A stretch of DNA of 64,000 nt from JAPOKJ01 sp031421635 (GCA_031421635.1 JANOPA010000067.1:4520-68519); one strand, 5' to 3'. Positions 51,960 through 61,517 are shown, numbered from the stretch's first letter. Notes: a model not told the origin generated them from the letters alone. Translations and numbers: made by a program.

Positions 51960-53624
51960 TTACAAAACTCTGGCTGAACCACGCATAAGTTGCAAGAGCG
52001 TCTCCATTTTCAAATCTAATTGGTCCCCACGCCACACCACATGTTGGTCCGAACGGCAAATCACGATTGCATGTCGGTACTCCATTGGTTTTTCTTCATT
52101 AGCAAGAGCGAGCACCTTGAGGGGAATATCTGAGGCCTGAGCGGCGCTGACGAATGCACTGACATCCGTTTCCCTGTTGAAGGAAAGCAAGGTGTAACCC
52201 GCGCCGAAAGCGTCATACAAGGAGCTCCCATCCTTCAACCAGAAATGCGGCGCGCGGCATCCGGGTACGGTGGAGGCTGTGAAGCCACCCATAGAATAAT
52301 CAGGCGGACTTTCGTCGTCGTAACAAATAATGGGTGAGCCGGCATAAAAGTAGCCAAAGTTCAATCCTGCGCAACAAAACTGCTGCACGTTCAATTCATA
52401 GGCATTGGCTCCGATCTCCGCACGTAGTACCGCGCCGCCAGGTCCAGACTCTTCAATGTTGTGTGGAATCGCGCGCTTCATCTTCATCACCTGCTGCGCG
52501 TGATTCATGGCGAACTGCGAGACCTGTTCGGTGATCGGTTGTCGCTCCGCTTCGTAAGCTTCCAGGATAGAAGCCTCAGCCCAGCCTTGCAAGTGTGCGG
52601 CGAGCAACCAGGATAGATTGAGCGCATCCGCGATGCCGGCGTTCATACCGTAGCCCGCGTACGGCATCCATAAATGGGCGGCATCACCGGCGAGGAAAAT
52701 CCGGTCTTTACGGAAGCGATCAGCCACGAGGCGACGCCCCACCCAGTCTTCCTTGCTAATCACCTCATACTGAAACTCTGGGCCAACCCCAAGAATGTCA
52801 CGTAGGCTTTGATCGCGATCTACGGAGTCGAACTCGGGCTCTTCCGCATTGAGATGGTTGTGAATTAGCCAAGTGTCTTTACCATCAATAGTGAACACCG
52901 AACCGCAGCGCCGTGGATTCATGGCGTAGCAAGACCAAGCCTTCTTGCCCGGAATCATCTCCATGAGTTGCGGCGCCCGAATATAAGTGGACTGCACCCT
53001 TTGAATAATGGCGGTGCCGTCCAGCTTGGCACCGATTTGCTTGCGCACTTCAGAGCGTCCGCCGTCGCAACCCACCAAGTACTTCGCATGAATGACCTGG
53101 CTTACACCGGTATCGAGATTTAAGGCGGTCGCGGCAACGCCAGCAAGGTCTTGTTCAAAGCTGGTGACCTGAGTTCGATTCAGTAAGGTCACGCCGTCGA
53201 GGGCCGCCGTGTGTTCAAGAAGAATGGGCTCCAAAAAAATCTGGTTAATGCGGTGAGGTGGTTCTGGTGTGGGCCACCAAGCGTCGGGCCCATTGGTCTC
53301 GGTGTAGCGATCATCACGACAGGGAATGGGAATGCGCGTGAGTTCGGTACCCGTAACCGTGGTACGAAAGACCACATCGTTCGGATAGTCCGAGGGCAGG
53401 CCTGCGTCTCGGACTTTTTGCGCGACGCCTAAGCGTCGGAATTGCTCCATGGTGCGCGCAGCCACATGATTGCACTTCACATTGGGTGGCTCAGCGTAGT
53501 GTCGTATCTCGGCGACCACCACTTTTATGCCACGAGAGGCGAGATCCATGGCGAGCGTTAGACCGACTGGTCCCGCTCCGACAATCAGTACATCAGTCGT
53601 CTGAGGGCTAGGTTGGTACATCAT
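51960..53624 (-). CDS. FAD-dependent monooxygenase (PheA/TfdB type)
   Basis: 554 residues. Rossmann motif VLIVGAGPVGLTLAMDLASRG near residue 12; the DG motif YLVGCDGGRSEVRKQIG; the second FAD motif RIFLAGDAAHLWMPYAGYGMNAGIADALNLSW. C-terminal thioredoxin-like region typical for aromatic hydroxylases. The preceding Bug receptor gene ends only 7 bases upstream of its start, so uptake and hydroxylation of an aromatic acid may be linked. Substrate unknown. Confidence 0.92.
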   Translation of the reverse strand: MMYQPSPQTTDVLIVGAGPVGLTLAMDLASRGIKVVVAEIRHYAEPPNVKCNHVAARTMEQFRRLGVAQKVRDAGLPSDYPNDVVFRTTVTGTELTRIPIPCRDDRYTETNGPDAWWPTPEPPHRINQIFLEPILLEHTAALDGVTLLNRTQVTSFEQDLAGVAATALNLDTGVSQVIHAKYLVGCDGGRSEVRKQIGAKLDGTAIIQRVQSTYIRAPQLMEMIPGKKAWSCYAMNPRRCGSVFTIDGKDTWLIHNHLNAEEPEFDSVDRDQSLRDILGVGPEFQYEVISKEDWVGRRLVADRFRKDRIFLAGDAAHLWMPYAGYGMNAGIADALNLSWLLAAHLQGWAEASILEAYEAERQPITEQVSQFAMNHAQQVMKMKRAIPHNIEESGPGGAVLRAEIGANAYELNVQQFCCAGLNFGYFYAGSPIICYDDESPPDYSMGGFTASTVPGCRAPHFWLKDGSSLYDAFGAGYTLLSFNRETDVSAFVSAAQASDIPLKVLALANEEKPMEYRHAIVICRSDQHVVWRGDQLDLKMETLLQLMRGSARVL

Positions 53625-53631
53625 TTGACTT

Positions 53632-54675
53632 TCATTCGAGCTTGGTTCCAGACTGCTTGATCACCTTGGCCCACTTTTGAATCTCGGCTTTGATGTATTG
53701 CTCAAATTCCGCAACCTTGCTTGGCGACGGTTCGACACCCATTGCGCGCATGGTGTTACGGATTTCAGGGTCGTTAAGCGCCGCGACAATCTCGGTATTC
53801 AGGCGACTCACAATTGCCGCTGATGTGCCGGCGGGGGCGACCACTCCGAACCAACCTGTCGATTCATAGTCGGGCAATCCTGCCTCGGCCATGGTCGGCA
53901 CATCGGGCAACATGGGTAGACGCTGAGCGCTCGTGACAGCAAGCCCGATTAACTTTCCGGCTTTAATGTGCTGCAAGGCGGCCGTCAAGTCAACAATGGC
54001 CAAGGGAATTTGACCTGAGAGTGTGTCGACCGCGGCCGGGCCGGAGCCGCGATAGGCGATATCTACTAAATGTATGCCGGCCATCTGCTTGAAGAGTTGA
54101 CTGGAAAGGTGCATTGCGGTGCCATTGCCGCCGTGTCCAATCGAAAACTTACCTGGAGATTTTTTCGCTTGAGCGATCAGCTCACGTAAGTTCTTGGCGG
54201 ACAAAGAAGGATGAGCGACCAACACAAAGGGGATACCCGCCAGCATCGATACTGGTTTGAAGTCTTTGACCGGATCGAAAGGCATTTGTGGATAGAGGCT
54301 TAAGTTCGCTGCCAATCCGCCTGCGGCACCCACCCCTACGGTGTAACCATCCGGTGCGGCTTTGGCCACAACCGTCAGCCCAATGTTCCCGCCTGCCCCG
54401 GGCCGGTTGTCAACCACCACTTGTTGACCGAGTTTTTCATTCAGGCGCGGTACTAGTAAGCGCACTACACTGTCCGAGCTGCCTCCGGGCGGGAAAGTCA
54501 CGACCATGCGGATTGGCTTGTTGGGGTAGTCAGCCCCCGTGGTTTGAGCATACGATGGACTCATCGCAGCGGCCGCAATAATGACGCACAGAGCGGTACC
54601 AAATAAGTGCGTGGGCAACGTGTTCCTGAGAGTCGGACCGGGAGTCATTCGAGCGAGTGAGCGGACGCTGCTCAT
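53632..54675 (-). CDS. Bug-family periplasmic substrate-binding protein
   Basis: 347 residues, signal ending MSPSYAQ. Motifs: IRMVVTFPPGGSSDSVVRLLV, VVDNRPGAGGNIGLTVVAKAAPDGYTV, IAYRGSGPAAVDTLSGQIPLA and LPDVPTMAEAGLPDY. An alternative start is the ATG at 54648; neither has a strong ribosome site. Probably co-transcribed with the monooxygenase. Confidence 0.92.
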   Translation of the reverse strand: MSSVRSLARMTPGPTLRNTLPTHLFGTALCVIIAAAAMSPSYAQTTGADYPNKPIRMVVTFPPGGSSDSVVRLLVPRLNEKLGQQVVVDNRPGAGGNIGLTVVAKAAPDGYTVGVGAAGGLAANLSLYPQMPFDPVKDFKPVSMLAGIPFVLVAHPSLSAKNLRELIAQAKKSPGKFSIGHGGNGTAMHLSSQLFKQMAGIHLVDIAYRGSGPAAVDTLSGQIPLAIVDLTAALQHIKAGKLIGLAVTSAQRLPMLPDVPTMAEAGLPDYESTGWFGVVAPAGTSAAIVSRLNTEIVAALNDPEIRNTMRAMGVEPSPSKVAEFEQYIKAEIQKWAKVIKQSGTKLE

Positions 54676-54882
54676 TTAACGACCGCGCCGTAAATCAAGG
54701 TCGCTTATTCGTTGTCGCATTTGCCCGGAGCTCGGGACTAAGGTGTTTAAGTGCATGCTGGCCTCCTGGGTCTTTGCAAAAAGAATACCATTGGGCGTAT
54801 CGAACTTTGCAAGCCCGTGTCATTCGCTACCGGGCACCTGTAGGATCTCCTCCTGAGTCCCCTGTACCACTGAAAAGGAAGA

Positions 54883-55965
54883 ATGATTCAATCTGTTGTA
54901 CCCGCACCGCCGCGTATTCTCCTAGCCCCAATGGAGGGCATGCTGGACTGCGTACTTAGAGATATTCTCACTCGCATTGGCGGGGTGGATAGTTGCGTAT
55001 CCGAGTTCATTCGAGTGACCAATACTCTGTTGCCAAAGCGCGCCTTTGTACGGGTCATTCCCGAACTATTGAATGGCGGACGCACCTTGGCCGGCGTGCC
55101 CGTGCTCGGGCAACTGCTCGGCTCAGACCCGATTTGCTTGGCTGACAATGCCGCGCAACTTGCCTCATTGGGTCCGGCTGGGATAGACCTTAATTTTGGT
55201 TGCCCTGCCAAGGTCGTTAATCGACATGGGGGCGGTGCCATGTTGTTGCAAGACCCGGAGCTCCTGCACCGCATTGTCGCTGAGGTACGCCGCGCTGTGC
55301 CGCCAGGAATGAACGTCTCGGCCAAGATGCGATTGGGTTATATGGATGATTCGCGCGCCGAAGAATGTGCCCAGGCCATTGCCGATGGTGGCGCCAGTTC
55401 GATTGTGGTGCATGCGCGCACCAAGGCCCACGGCTATCGACCACCGGCCTACTGGGATCGCATCGCGGACGTACGCGCCAGTGTAAAGATTCCGATTGTG
55501 GCCAACGGCGAGATTTGGACAGTAGACAATGCCCTTCGGTGTCGCGAGGCCTCGGGGTGTCGAGACATCATGATCGGCCGAGGGATCGTGGCCGATCCGG
55601 GCTTGGCCTGGGCGATTCGCAGCCGCGATCAGGCCGAAGGCTGTACCCAGGCTTCGCAATTCACGGTCCTGAGGCAGGTTGACTGGCGAGTGATCGCACC
55701 GTTACTTCAAGACTTCTGGAATCTCGTCAAGCCACGAGTGATTCCAAAGCACCGTGCGGGGCGCTTGAAGCAGTGGCTCAACCTCATGCGCAGGCGCTAT
55801 CCTGAGGCGCAAGCCCTGTTCTCGGCGCTACGAACGATGAATGATTCAGTCGCGGTGGAGCGCTGTTTGCTCGATCTTCTCGCGGCAGGCGAGCCCTATG
55901 GCCTTCAAGCTTTCGCTGCTGCTCGACCCAATGATCACGAGATAGCGTCGATGAGCTTGGCGTGA
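54883..55965 (+). CDS. dusC: tRNA-dihydrouridine synthase, DusC type
   Basis: 360 residues. PMEGMLDCVLRDIL and VDSCVSEFIRVTN are DusC-like; GIDLNFGCPAKVVNRHGGGAMLL carries the active-site Cys in NFGCP; KMRLGY, VHARTKAHGY and VANGEIW bind FMN; later RLKQWLNLMRR is the tRNA-binding helix domain. It reduces U16 in tRNA. Start ATG 54883 with AAGGAAG. Confidence 0.93.
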   Translation: MIQSVVPAPPRILLAPMEGMLDCVLRDILTRIGGVDSCVSEFIRVTNTLLPKRAFVRVIPELLNGGRTLAGVPVLGQLLGSDPICLADNAAQLASLGPAGIDLNFGCPAKVVNRHGGGAMLLQDPELLHRIVAEVRRAVPPGMNVSAKMRLGYMDDSRAEECAQAIADGGASSIVVHARTKAHGYRPPAYWDRIADVRASVKIPIVANGEIWTVDNALRCREASGCRDIMIGRGIVADPGLAWAIRSRDQAEGCTQASQFTVLRQVDWRVIAPLLQDFWNLVKPRVIPKHRAGRLKQWLNLMRRRYPEAQALFSALRTMNDSVAVERCLLDLLAAGEPYGLQAFAAARPNDHEIASMSLA

Positions 55966-55968
55966 TTC

Positions 55969-56955
55969 TTAATCTATGGTGATATTAGCTGCCCTCACCA
56001 CCGTGCCCCAACGAGAAATTTCGTTTTGCAAAAAACGGTCGGCGGCTTCCGGTGAATTACCGATGACCTCAGAGCCGCCATCCACGAGTTTTTGCCTGAC
56101 TTCAGGTAGAGCAAGAATTTTAGCGATTTCAGTATTGAGCTTGGCGACAATATCTTTCGGCGTACCTTGTGGCGCGACCATTCCAAACCACGCCAGAGCT
56201 TCAAAGTCCTTCACGCCAGCTTCGGATAAAGAGGGCACATCGGGCAGCAAAGGGTGACGCTTCAAGCTGGTCACGGCAAGCGGGCGTAATTTTCCAGATT
56301 TGAAATTTGGGTGCAGGGCCACCAAATTGTCGAACATGACTTGGATCTGTCCACCCATGAGATCGGTGTGGGCCGCGCCTGAGCCTTTGTAAGGCACATG
56401 GGCCATGTCGATGCCTGCCTCAAGCTTAAGTTTTTCACCGGTAACATGATGAGAGGTGCCCAGCCCAAGCGAACCGAAGTTTACCTTGCCGGGATTCGCC
56501 TTAGCGTAAGCAATAAATTCTGGCACGGTCTTGGCTGGAAAGTTAGGGTTGGCTGCGAAGGCTAAAGGTGAATGGGTGAACACGGTGACGGAAGAAAACT
56601 TCGAAGTATCATATTTCAAGCCCCGATACATGACGGCGCTGATGGGTAATGCGGCAGTGGAAATCAACAAGGTGTAGCCATCCGCAGGCGACTTTGCTAC
56701 GACATCGTTGGCAATGGTGCCGCCAGCGCCTGGGCGGTTTTCCACGAGAAAGGTTTGACCGAGGGCGCTCGACAAGCGATCCGAAATCATGCGTGCGATG
56801 GTATCGGAGGCGGCGCCGGTTGCGAAGGGTACGATCACTTTAACGGGTCGGTTGGGATAGGCCTGTGCTAAGGCCGTAGAACCCGTGAATAAGGTGAGCG
56901 CGGCAAGCATTGCCTTGGCAATGAGTCGTTTTGGATGCCTAACTGTGGGGTACAT
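55969..56955 (-). CDS. Bug-family periplasmic substrate-binding protein
   Basis: 328 residues from ATG 56955 with AAGGAAG upstream. Signal ends TALAQA. Motifs VKVIVPFATGAASDTIARMI, VENRPGAGGTIANDVVAKSPADGYTLL, HVPYKGSGAAHTDLMGGQIQVMF. It follows the dioxygenase gene by 13 bases and ends three bases from the convergent dusC stop. Confidence 0.93.
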   Translation of the reverse strand: MYPTVRHPKRLIAKAMLAALTLFTGSTALAQAYPNRPVKVIVPFATGAASDTIARMISDRLSSALGQTFLVENRPGAGGTIANDVVAKSPADGYTLLISTAALPISAVMYRGLKYDTSKFSSVTVFTHSPLAFAANPNFPAKTVPEFIAYAKANPGKVNFGSLGLGTSHHVTGEKLKLEAGIDMAHVPYKGSGAAHTDLMGGQIQVMFDNLVALHPNFKSGKLRPLAVTSLKRHPLLPDVPSLSEAGVKDFEALAWFGMVAPQGTPKDIVAKLNTEIAKILALPEVRQKLVDGGSEVIGNSPEAADRFLQNEISRWGTVVRAANITID

Positions 56956-56968
56956 AGTCAAATCTTCC

Positions 56969-57847
56969 TTATGCGGCAATGGCGTGGGCATAGCCACGTT
57001 CCAAGGTTGTGGTGCGGCGTAGGTCGCGCCGCTTGGTGAGGTCGTAGCGTAGGCCGCGATGCAAGGTTGAACGGTTGTCCCACATGACATAGTCGCCTAC
57101 CTCCCAGTCGTGGGTGTACACGTACTCGCGCTGGGTGGCATGCTCGATCAACTCGGCAACAAGCAGACGGCCTTCTGGAATTGTGAGCCCAGATAACGAT
57201 TCAATATGGACGCTTGGGAAAAGTACCTTGCGCCCGGAGTTGGGGTGGGTGTGCACCAGTGCACGTTCGACCGGAGGAAAGCGATTGAGTTGCTCTTCTG
57301 TGTAGCGATCATCGCCCAGCATAATGCGTGAGTGAAAGGCGGTGTGACTTGCGATTCTGTCTTCCACATGCTGTTTGGTTTTTTCGGGCAGGTCATCCCA
57401 GGCAGCCCGCAAATCGGCCCATTGGGTTTGACCGCCTTCCTCGGGGACGATCACCGCTGAGAGCATGGAGTACTTCACCGGCAAGTTCTGAAAGGTACTG
57501 TCGCTATGCCAGAGCTGGTTGGCGAGTGCGCCGATGAGCTTGGCATGGTCGGGCGCCGCAACCGATCCATCCATGGCGATGTTACCGATATCGATTAGCT
57601 CCTCGTACTGAAAGCGTGTGGCGGCCCCCGTGGCTTTACGAAGCCCTGCGTCGAGAGGCCCGAACTGCTTAGAGAAAGCAATTTGCTGGCCCTGGTCAAG
57701 CGCCTGAGCTCTAAACACCAAGACCGCGTACTTATCCATCGCCGCCTCAATCTCGGTGATTGTTGCTTCGTCCAGAGCAAGCTTAAGATCAAGGCCGGTC
57801 GCTTGCGCTGCAAACAGGGGGTGAAGCGGTTTTAGGGAAAGTGCCAT
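56969..57847 (-). CDS. TauD/TfdA-family Fe(II)/2-oxoglutarate dioxygenase
   Basis: 292 residues. The metal triad is visible as HSD in LWHSDSTFQ and the distal His in DNRSTLHRGLRYD; the 2-oxoglutarate Arg is in DLRRTTTLERG. The ATG at 57847 has GAGGA nine bases before it. Similar enzymes open sulfonates, phenoxyacetates or other side chains; substrate unknown. It is first in a two-gene operon with a Bug receptor. Confidence 0.92.
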   Translation of the reverse strand: MALSLKPLHPLFAAQATGLDLKLALDEATITEIEAAMDKYAVLVFRAQALDQGQQIAFSKQFGPLDAGLRKATGAATRFQYEELIDIGNIAMDGSVAAPDHAKLIGALANQLWHSDSTFQNLPVKYSMLSAVIVPEEGGQTQWADLRAAWDDLPEKTKQHVEDRIASHTAFHSRIMLGDDRYTEEQLNRFPPVERALVHTHPNSGRKVLFPSVHIESLSGLTIPEGRLLVAELIEHATQREYVYTHDWEVGDYVMWDNRSTLHRGLRYDLTKRRDLRRTTTLERGYAHAIAA

Positions 57848-58116
57848 TGGGGACCGGTCCTCTATTGTTAGGGTCATGCATCCAGGAGCGTGGGGTGACC
57901 AACGAATGGGTCACGTCCTTGTCCTTAAAGTATAGGGAAGGACCTACAGCACCGCGTCGGAGGTTTCGATTTCGACTGAATCAGTGCTTCCATGAGTCAC
58001 CCGTCGATTAGAGTGTGCTTGAAATTCGTCACACTTGAACGATAAACAACCTTGCGTGCACTCTCATTAGTTTGTACTCTGAATGTCCTTCCCTTTGACC
58101 TTTTTGATCGTCGGCC
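57848..58116. promoter_or_regulatory. Divergent intergenic region
   Basis: About 270 bases between the dioxygenase and the secreted-protein gene. A GGACCGGTCC palindrome abuts the dioxygenase start (57850-57859), a possible operator. No clear -35/-10. Confidence 0.4.
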
Positions 58117-58782
58117 ATGTTTCGTGAATTACTGATTGCGGGCGTTTTCGCCCAAGGCGTCGTGGTAACTGCGCAAACGGCCTTGCAAGCAAACCCGGAT
58201 GGAACGCAAACCTTGCAAGGTTTATTCGTCGAGCAGCGTGCCATCGGCGCAAATTTTGCTTACGTGCATTACTATTTTTGGCAGGATGGCCAATACTGTT
58301 TGGGGCTTCCAGTCGGCGGTTTAGATCGCGAGCCTGCCGATTTTTCGCAGCTTCAAAAGACCCAACCTTGCGGGCAATATCGCATCGCTGAAGATCGGCT
58401 AGTGTTGCAGCCTCGCCAGGGCCCAGCATTACCTGCGAAGCTTCTGAGCAAGCGCGATGGTGATCGCTTTTTGATGGATGGCAATGAAACCTACAAAGTA
58501 CCTGCTCTGCCTGCTAACCAGGCGATTGAGGGCCAATATGTTGCTCTGGTGATTGGTAGCCAAATGAACCGCCAGACCTACCTGTTTCGCAGCGACGGCA
58601 CGTATCAGTTTACCTCTGTGCCAATGACCTCTGCGGACGGCTCACCAGCTAGTTATTCTGGAAGCTACAAACTTGGGGGTAATAGTTTGCAACTCACCGG
58701 CGCTCCCGCGCCGAATCGGTTGACCGTCTACCCGGTGAAGCCGGGTGCGCTGATGATTGAAGGGACTGTGTATACACGTTGA
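58117..58782 (+). CDS. Secreted protein of unknown function
   Basis: 221 residues with a short signal (LLIAGVFAQGVVVTAQ). The mature protein has two lipocalin-like beta units: GLFVEQRAIGANFAYVHYYFWQDGQYCLGLPVGG, then QPCGQYRIAEDRLVLQP; and GQYVALVIGSQMNRQTYLFRSDGTYQF to YSGSYKLGGNSLQLTG. It contains two cysteines (near 70 and 90) that may pair. No enzyme motif. No relative recognised. Confidence 0.8.
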   Translation: MFRELLIAGVFAQGVVVTAQTALQANPDGTQTLQGLFVEQRAIGANFAYVHYYFWQDGQYCLGLPVGGLDREPADFSQLQKTQPCGQYRIAEDRLVLQPRQGPALPAKLLSKRDGDRFLMDGNETYKVPALPANQAIEGQYVALVIGSQMNRQTYLFRSDGTYQFTSVPMTSADGSPASYSGSYKLGGNSLQLTGAPAPNRLTVYPVKPGALMIEGTVYTR

Positions 58783-58787
58783 CTTTG

Positions 58788-58982
58788 TTATTGACTTTGC
58801 TTCGCTTCGTTCCAGCCCTTAACGGCAACTGCATAGCGAGTGGCGCGCCCAACTCCTTCAATCACCAGCAGTTGAGCGGCCAATAGACCAGCCAAATCGC
58901 GGGTCGCCGTGGCTTTTCGTTTACGGCTCAATTGCAATGAGTGTGATCGAATTGGACCGAATTCAAGCCTGACGTAGCGCAC
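58788..58982 (-). pseudogene. Remnant of a winged-helix C-terminus (Fic-like)
   Basis: 64 residues read SRKRKATATRDLAGLL and VGRATRYAVAV, a pattern typical of the winged-helix end of Fic-family proteins (RATATRDLADLV, GRSTRY). The start is only a GTG with no ribosome site and no Fic catalytic motif lies upstream in any frame, so it is probably a leftover. Confidence 0.4.
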
Positions 58983-59003
58983 GTCATTTTTCCGCCCAGG
59001 CCC

Positions 59004-60308
59004 CTATGGGGCTTGCTTGCCGGCGGCTAGGGCCTTGGCAACTGCCCTGAGCTTGTCCTTCTTGCTCGGCCGCTTGCCCTTAATGCCGCCGGTTATTTTC
59101 GCGGGTTCTGTAGTCAAAGGCGCTTCGCTCGGACTTGTTTCTTGATCGACCGGGGAATTTTCACTCAAGCTAAGCCCAGAGACCTGTGGCTCCGTCGCGG
59201 TAGGCTCAAAACCCGCCGCAATTTCCCTTGGTAAACTCATGCCCTGATGCTTCTCGATCAAGCGAAAGTGCGGCTCTGCCGAACTACTGACGAAGCTCAC
59301 CGCCAAGCCGCTTTCACCGGCGCGACCCGTGCGCCCGATACGGTGGGTGTAGTCGGTGACCGAGCGCGGCAAATCATAGTTCACGACCACCGGTAATTTG
59401 GGAATGTGAATGCCGCGCGCTGCCAGGTCAGTCGTAACCACAACTTGCCAGCGGTTGGCCTTGAACTGCTCCATTACTTGCGTACGAGCGCCCTGGCTTA
59501 GTCCTCCATGGAAGGCCGTCGCATAGATCTTGGCGCGTTGCAATTTTTCGGCCACGCGATTGGTTGCGTACTGAGTCGCCGCAAACACCAAGACATGATC
59601 CCAGTTGTTCTCTTTAAACAGGTGTACGAGTAATTGAGTACGCTGGTTTTCGTCGACATGAAACACGCGCTGCTCGATGACGGGATCGTTCTCAGGGGAG
59701 CTGTCGATCTCGATACGCAGGGGCTCGTGCAACAAATTCGAAACGAGTGCTTCGACCGCTTCGGGGAATGTGGCGGAGAAAAACAGGTTCTGTCGCTTTG
59801 CGGGCAATAGTTTCAGTATGTCATCAAGCTCATCGGCAAAGCCGAGATCCAATAAGCGATCAGCCTCATCAAGCACCAAGGTTTGAACCCAGGAGAGCTT
59901 GACCGCATTTTGCTGAACCAAATCGAGTAAACGCCCGGGGGTGGCAATCACAATGTCGGCCCCGCCGCGCAGTGCCATCATCTGTGGATTGATTGACACG
60001 CCGCCAAAGACGACAGCGATTTTAAGTTTGATTGGAAGATACTGCGCGAGGCTGCGAAACACCTCACCCACCTGCGCGGCGAGCTCGCGGGTCGGCACCA
60101 TTACCAAAACACTGGCCTTGCGCGCGCTGAACTGGGTTTCTTCGGCACGGTCTTGCAGGCCTTGAAGCAGGGGTAGGGCGAAGGCTGCCGTTTTACCCGA
60201 GCCCGTCTGAGCCGCACCCATCACATCGCCTCCCGCGAGGACCGTGGGAATGGCTTGTAGCTGAATAGGGGTTGGGGTCACAAAGCCGAGCTCGGTAGCG
60301 GCTCTCAC
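59004..60308 (-). CDS. rhlE: DEAD-box RNA helicase (RhlE type), unusual start
   Basis: 434 residues from a GTG at 60308. All core motifs are present: GSGKT, PTRELAAQVG, TPGRLLDL, DEAD (VLDEADRLLDLGF), SAT, HGGLSQGARTQVMEQF, ARGIHIP and HRIGRTGRAG. The expected Q-motif lead-in (SFKSLGL) is encoded in frame just upstream, at 60341-60321, but no ATG is in that frame. An ATG sits at 60346, followed by two extra bases (CA) before AGTTTTAAG. A two-base deletion would restore the standard MSFKSLGL start. The present start could be GTG 60308, ATT 60365 or CTG. Confidence 0.85.
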   Translation of the reverse strand: MRAATELGFVTPTPIQLQAIPTVLAGGDVMGAAQTGSGKTAAFALPLLQGLQDRAEETQFSARKASVLVMVPTRELAAQVGEVFRSLAQYLPIKLKIAVVFGGVSINPQMMALRGGADIVIATPGRLLDLVQQNAVKLSWVQTLVLDEADRLLDLGFADELDDILKLLPAKRQNLFFSATFPEAVEALVSNLLHEPLRIEIDSSPENDPVIEQRVFHVDENQRTQLLVHLFKENNWDHVLVFAATQYATNRVAEKLQRAKIYATAFHGGLSQGARTQVMEQFKANRWQVVVTTDLAARGIHIPKLPVVVNYDLPRSVTDYTHRIGRTGRAGESGLAVSFVSSSAEPHFRLIEKHQGMSLPREIAAGFEPTATEPQVSGLSLSENSPVDQETSPSEAPLTTEPAKITGGIKGKRPSKKDKLRAVAKALAAGKQAP

Positions 60309-60535
60309 CAGTGCAGTGCACAGGCCTAGCGACTTAAAACTTGCATCGGGCCTGGATTCCTGAATGTTGTCAGGCGGAAATGGGAGGTGGGTAATACGGT
60401 TCTCGGAAACAATAGGTAAGAGGAAAGGCCAGGAGCGCTGTCTGAGTATTCAAGCTGTCGGCGGGGGCGATTTTGGCGCTGTGGCACGATGGATGCTACT
60501 TCAATTCAATCTAGCCCTATTTTCAAGATACTCTG

Positions 60536-60898
60536 ATGAAGAACAAAGCCCCTAGCGGCGGCCTGGTGTACTCCACCGAAGTCGGCCGGATCTGCCCCGG
60601 ATGCCGACAGGCTGTTGCATTATGTACCTGCAAAGAAAACAATGCGTCAGTGGCTGGCGACGGCGTCGTGCGTGTCTCACGCGAAACCAAGGGGCGCGCA
60701 GGCAAGGCAGTCAGTTTGGTGAAGGGCGTATCGCTAGGCAGCGAGGAACTTGTTACGCTCGCTAAACAACTCAAGGCTGCTTGCGGCAGCGGCGGGACGG
60801 TGAAGGATGGAGTGATTGAGGTGCAGGGTGATCATTGCGAGCGCCTGGTCGAGATGCTCAAAGCCGAAGGTTTTAATGTGAAGCGGGCGGGGGGCTGA
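60536..60898 (+). CDS. yciH: SUI1/YciH-family translation initiation factor
   Basis: 120 residues. N-terminal metal-binding-like cluster CPGCRQAVALCTC (residues 20-32) and the SUI1 domain: GSGGTVKDGVIEVQGDH and MLKAEGFNVKRAGG. Bacterial YciH acts in fidelity of start-codon selection in vitro. Convergent with the ABC ATPase gene by 26 bases at the 3' end. Confidence 0.94.
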   Translation: MKNKAPSGGLVYSTEVGRICPGCRQAVALCTCKENNASVAGDGVVRVSRETKGRAGKAVSLVKGVSLGSEELVTLAKQLKAACGSGGTVKDGVIEVQGDHCERLVEMLKAEGFNVKRAGG

Positions 60899-61517
60899 GC
60901 TCAATGACCTTAGTGACCTCTAGCCCTTCAGGGACCTCGTAGTCCGCGACGACGAAAGTGCGCGTCGTCTGATTCGCCGCATCTTCTAGGAGTTGTCGGA
61001 TCACTTTAATGGAGGGTTGATCCAAGGCCGCGAAAGGATCGTCAATGAGGGTGAGTGCGGCGCCCGAGGCGAAGGCGGCGGCTAGCCACACCTTGCGCTT
61101 CGAGCCGTTGGAGAGCATGTACAGCTTTTTGGAAAGGTGAGGGTTGAGATCCAAGGCTTCTTGCAAGCTCGCCAACAGCCCTGTATTAAATTGAGGATGC
61201 TTGGGGCGAAGAGTGTCGAAGTATTCCATGGGACTCATGGAGTCGAACACTTCCGAACGTGGCTCGGTCCAAAACACCTGCGAGCAGTAGGCGTCCGCCC
61301 TGTCGTTTAAGCTCACGCCGTTGATGCTCAGCCCACCCGCCTGAGCGCTCAGAGTGCCAGACATGAGCCGCAGCAAGGTGGATTTGCCGCTTCCCTCGTC
61401 ACCCTGAATCCAAGTCAGGCCAGCCGACAGATGCGTCGACCACTTTTCGAATAACGGTTGGTCGCCATAACCAAAGCTTAGATTGGAGATGAGTAGACCT
61501 AGGCCTGCGGTGCTCAT
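60873..61517 (-). CDS. Orphan ABC transporter ATPase domain
   Basis: 214 residues. Walker A GDEGSGKSTLL, a degenerate signature MLSNGSKRKVWLA (instead of LSGGQ), Walker B LTLIDDPFAALDQ. The residue after the Walker-B Asp is Asp rather than the catalytic Glu, which often reduces hydrolysis. No permease gene is near. It may be a CcmA-like or regulatory ATPase; I cannot tell. Confidence 0.85.
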   Translation of the reverse strand: MSTAGLGLLISNLSFGYGDQPLFEKWSTHLSAGLTWIQGDEGSGKSTLLRLMSGTLSAQAGGLSINGVSLNDRADAYCSQVFWTEPRSEVFDSMSPMEYFDTLRPKHPQFNTGLLASLQEALDLNPHLSKKLYMLSNGSKRKVWLAAAFASGAALTLIDDPFAALDQPSIKVIRQLLEDAANQTTRTFVVADYEVPEGLEVTKVIELSPPPASH

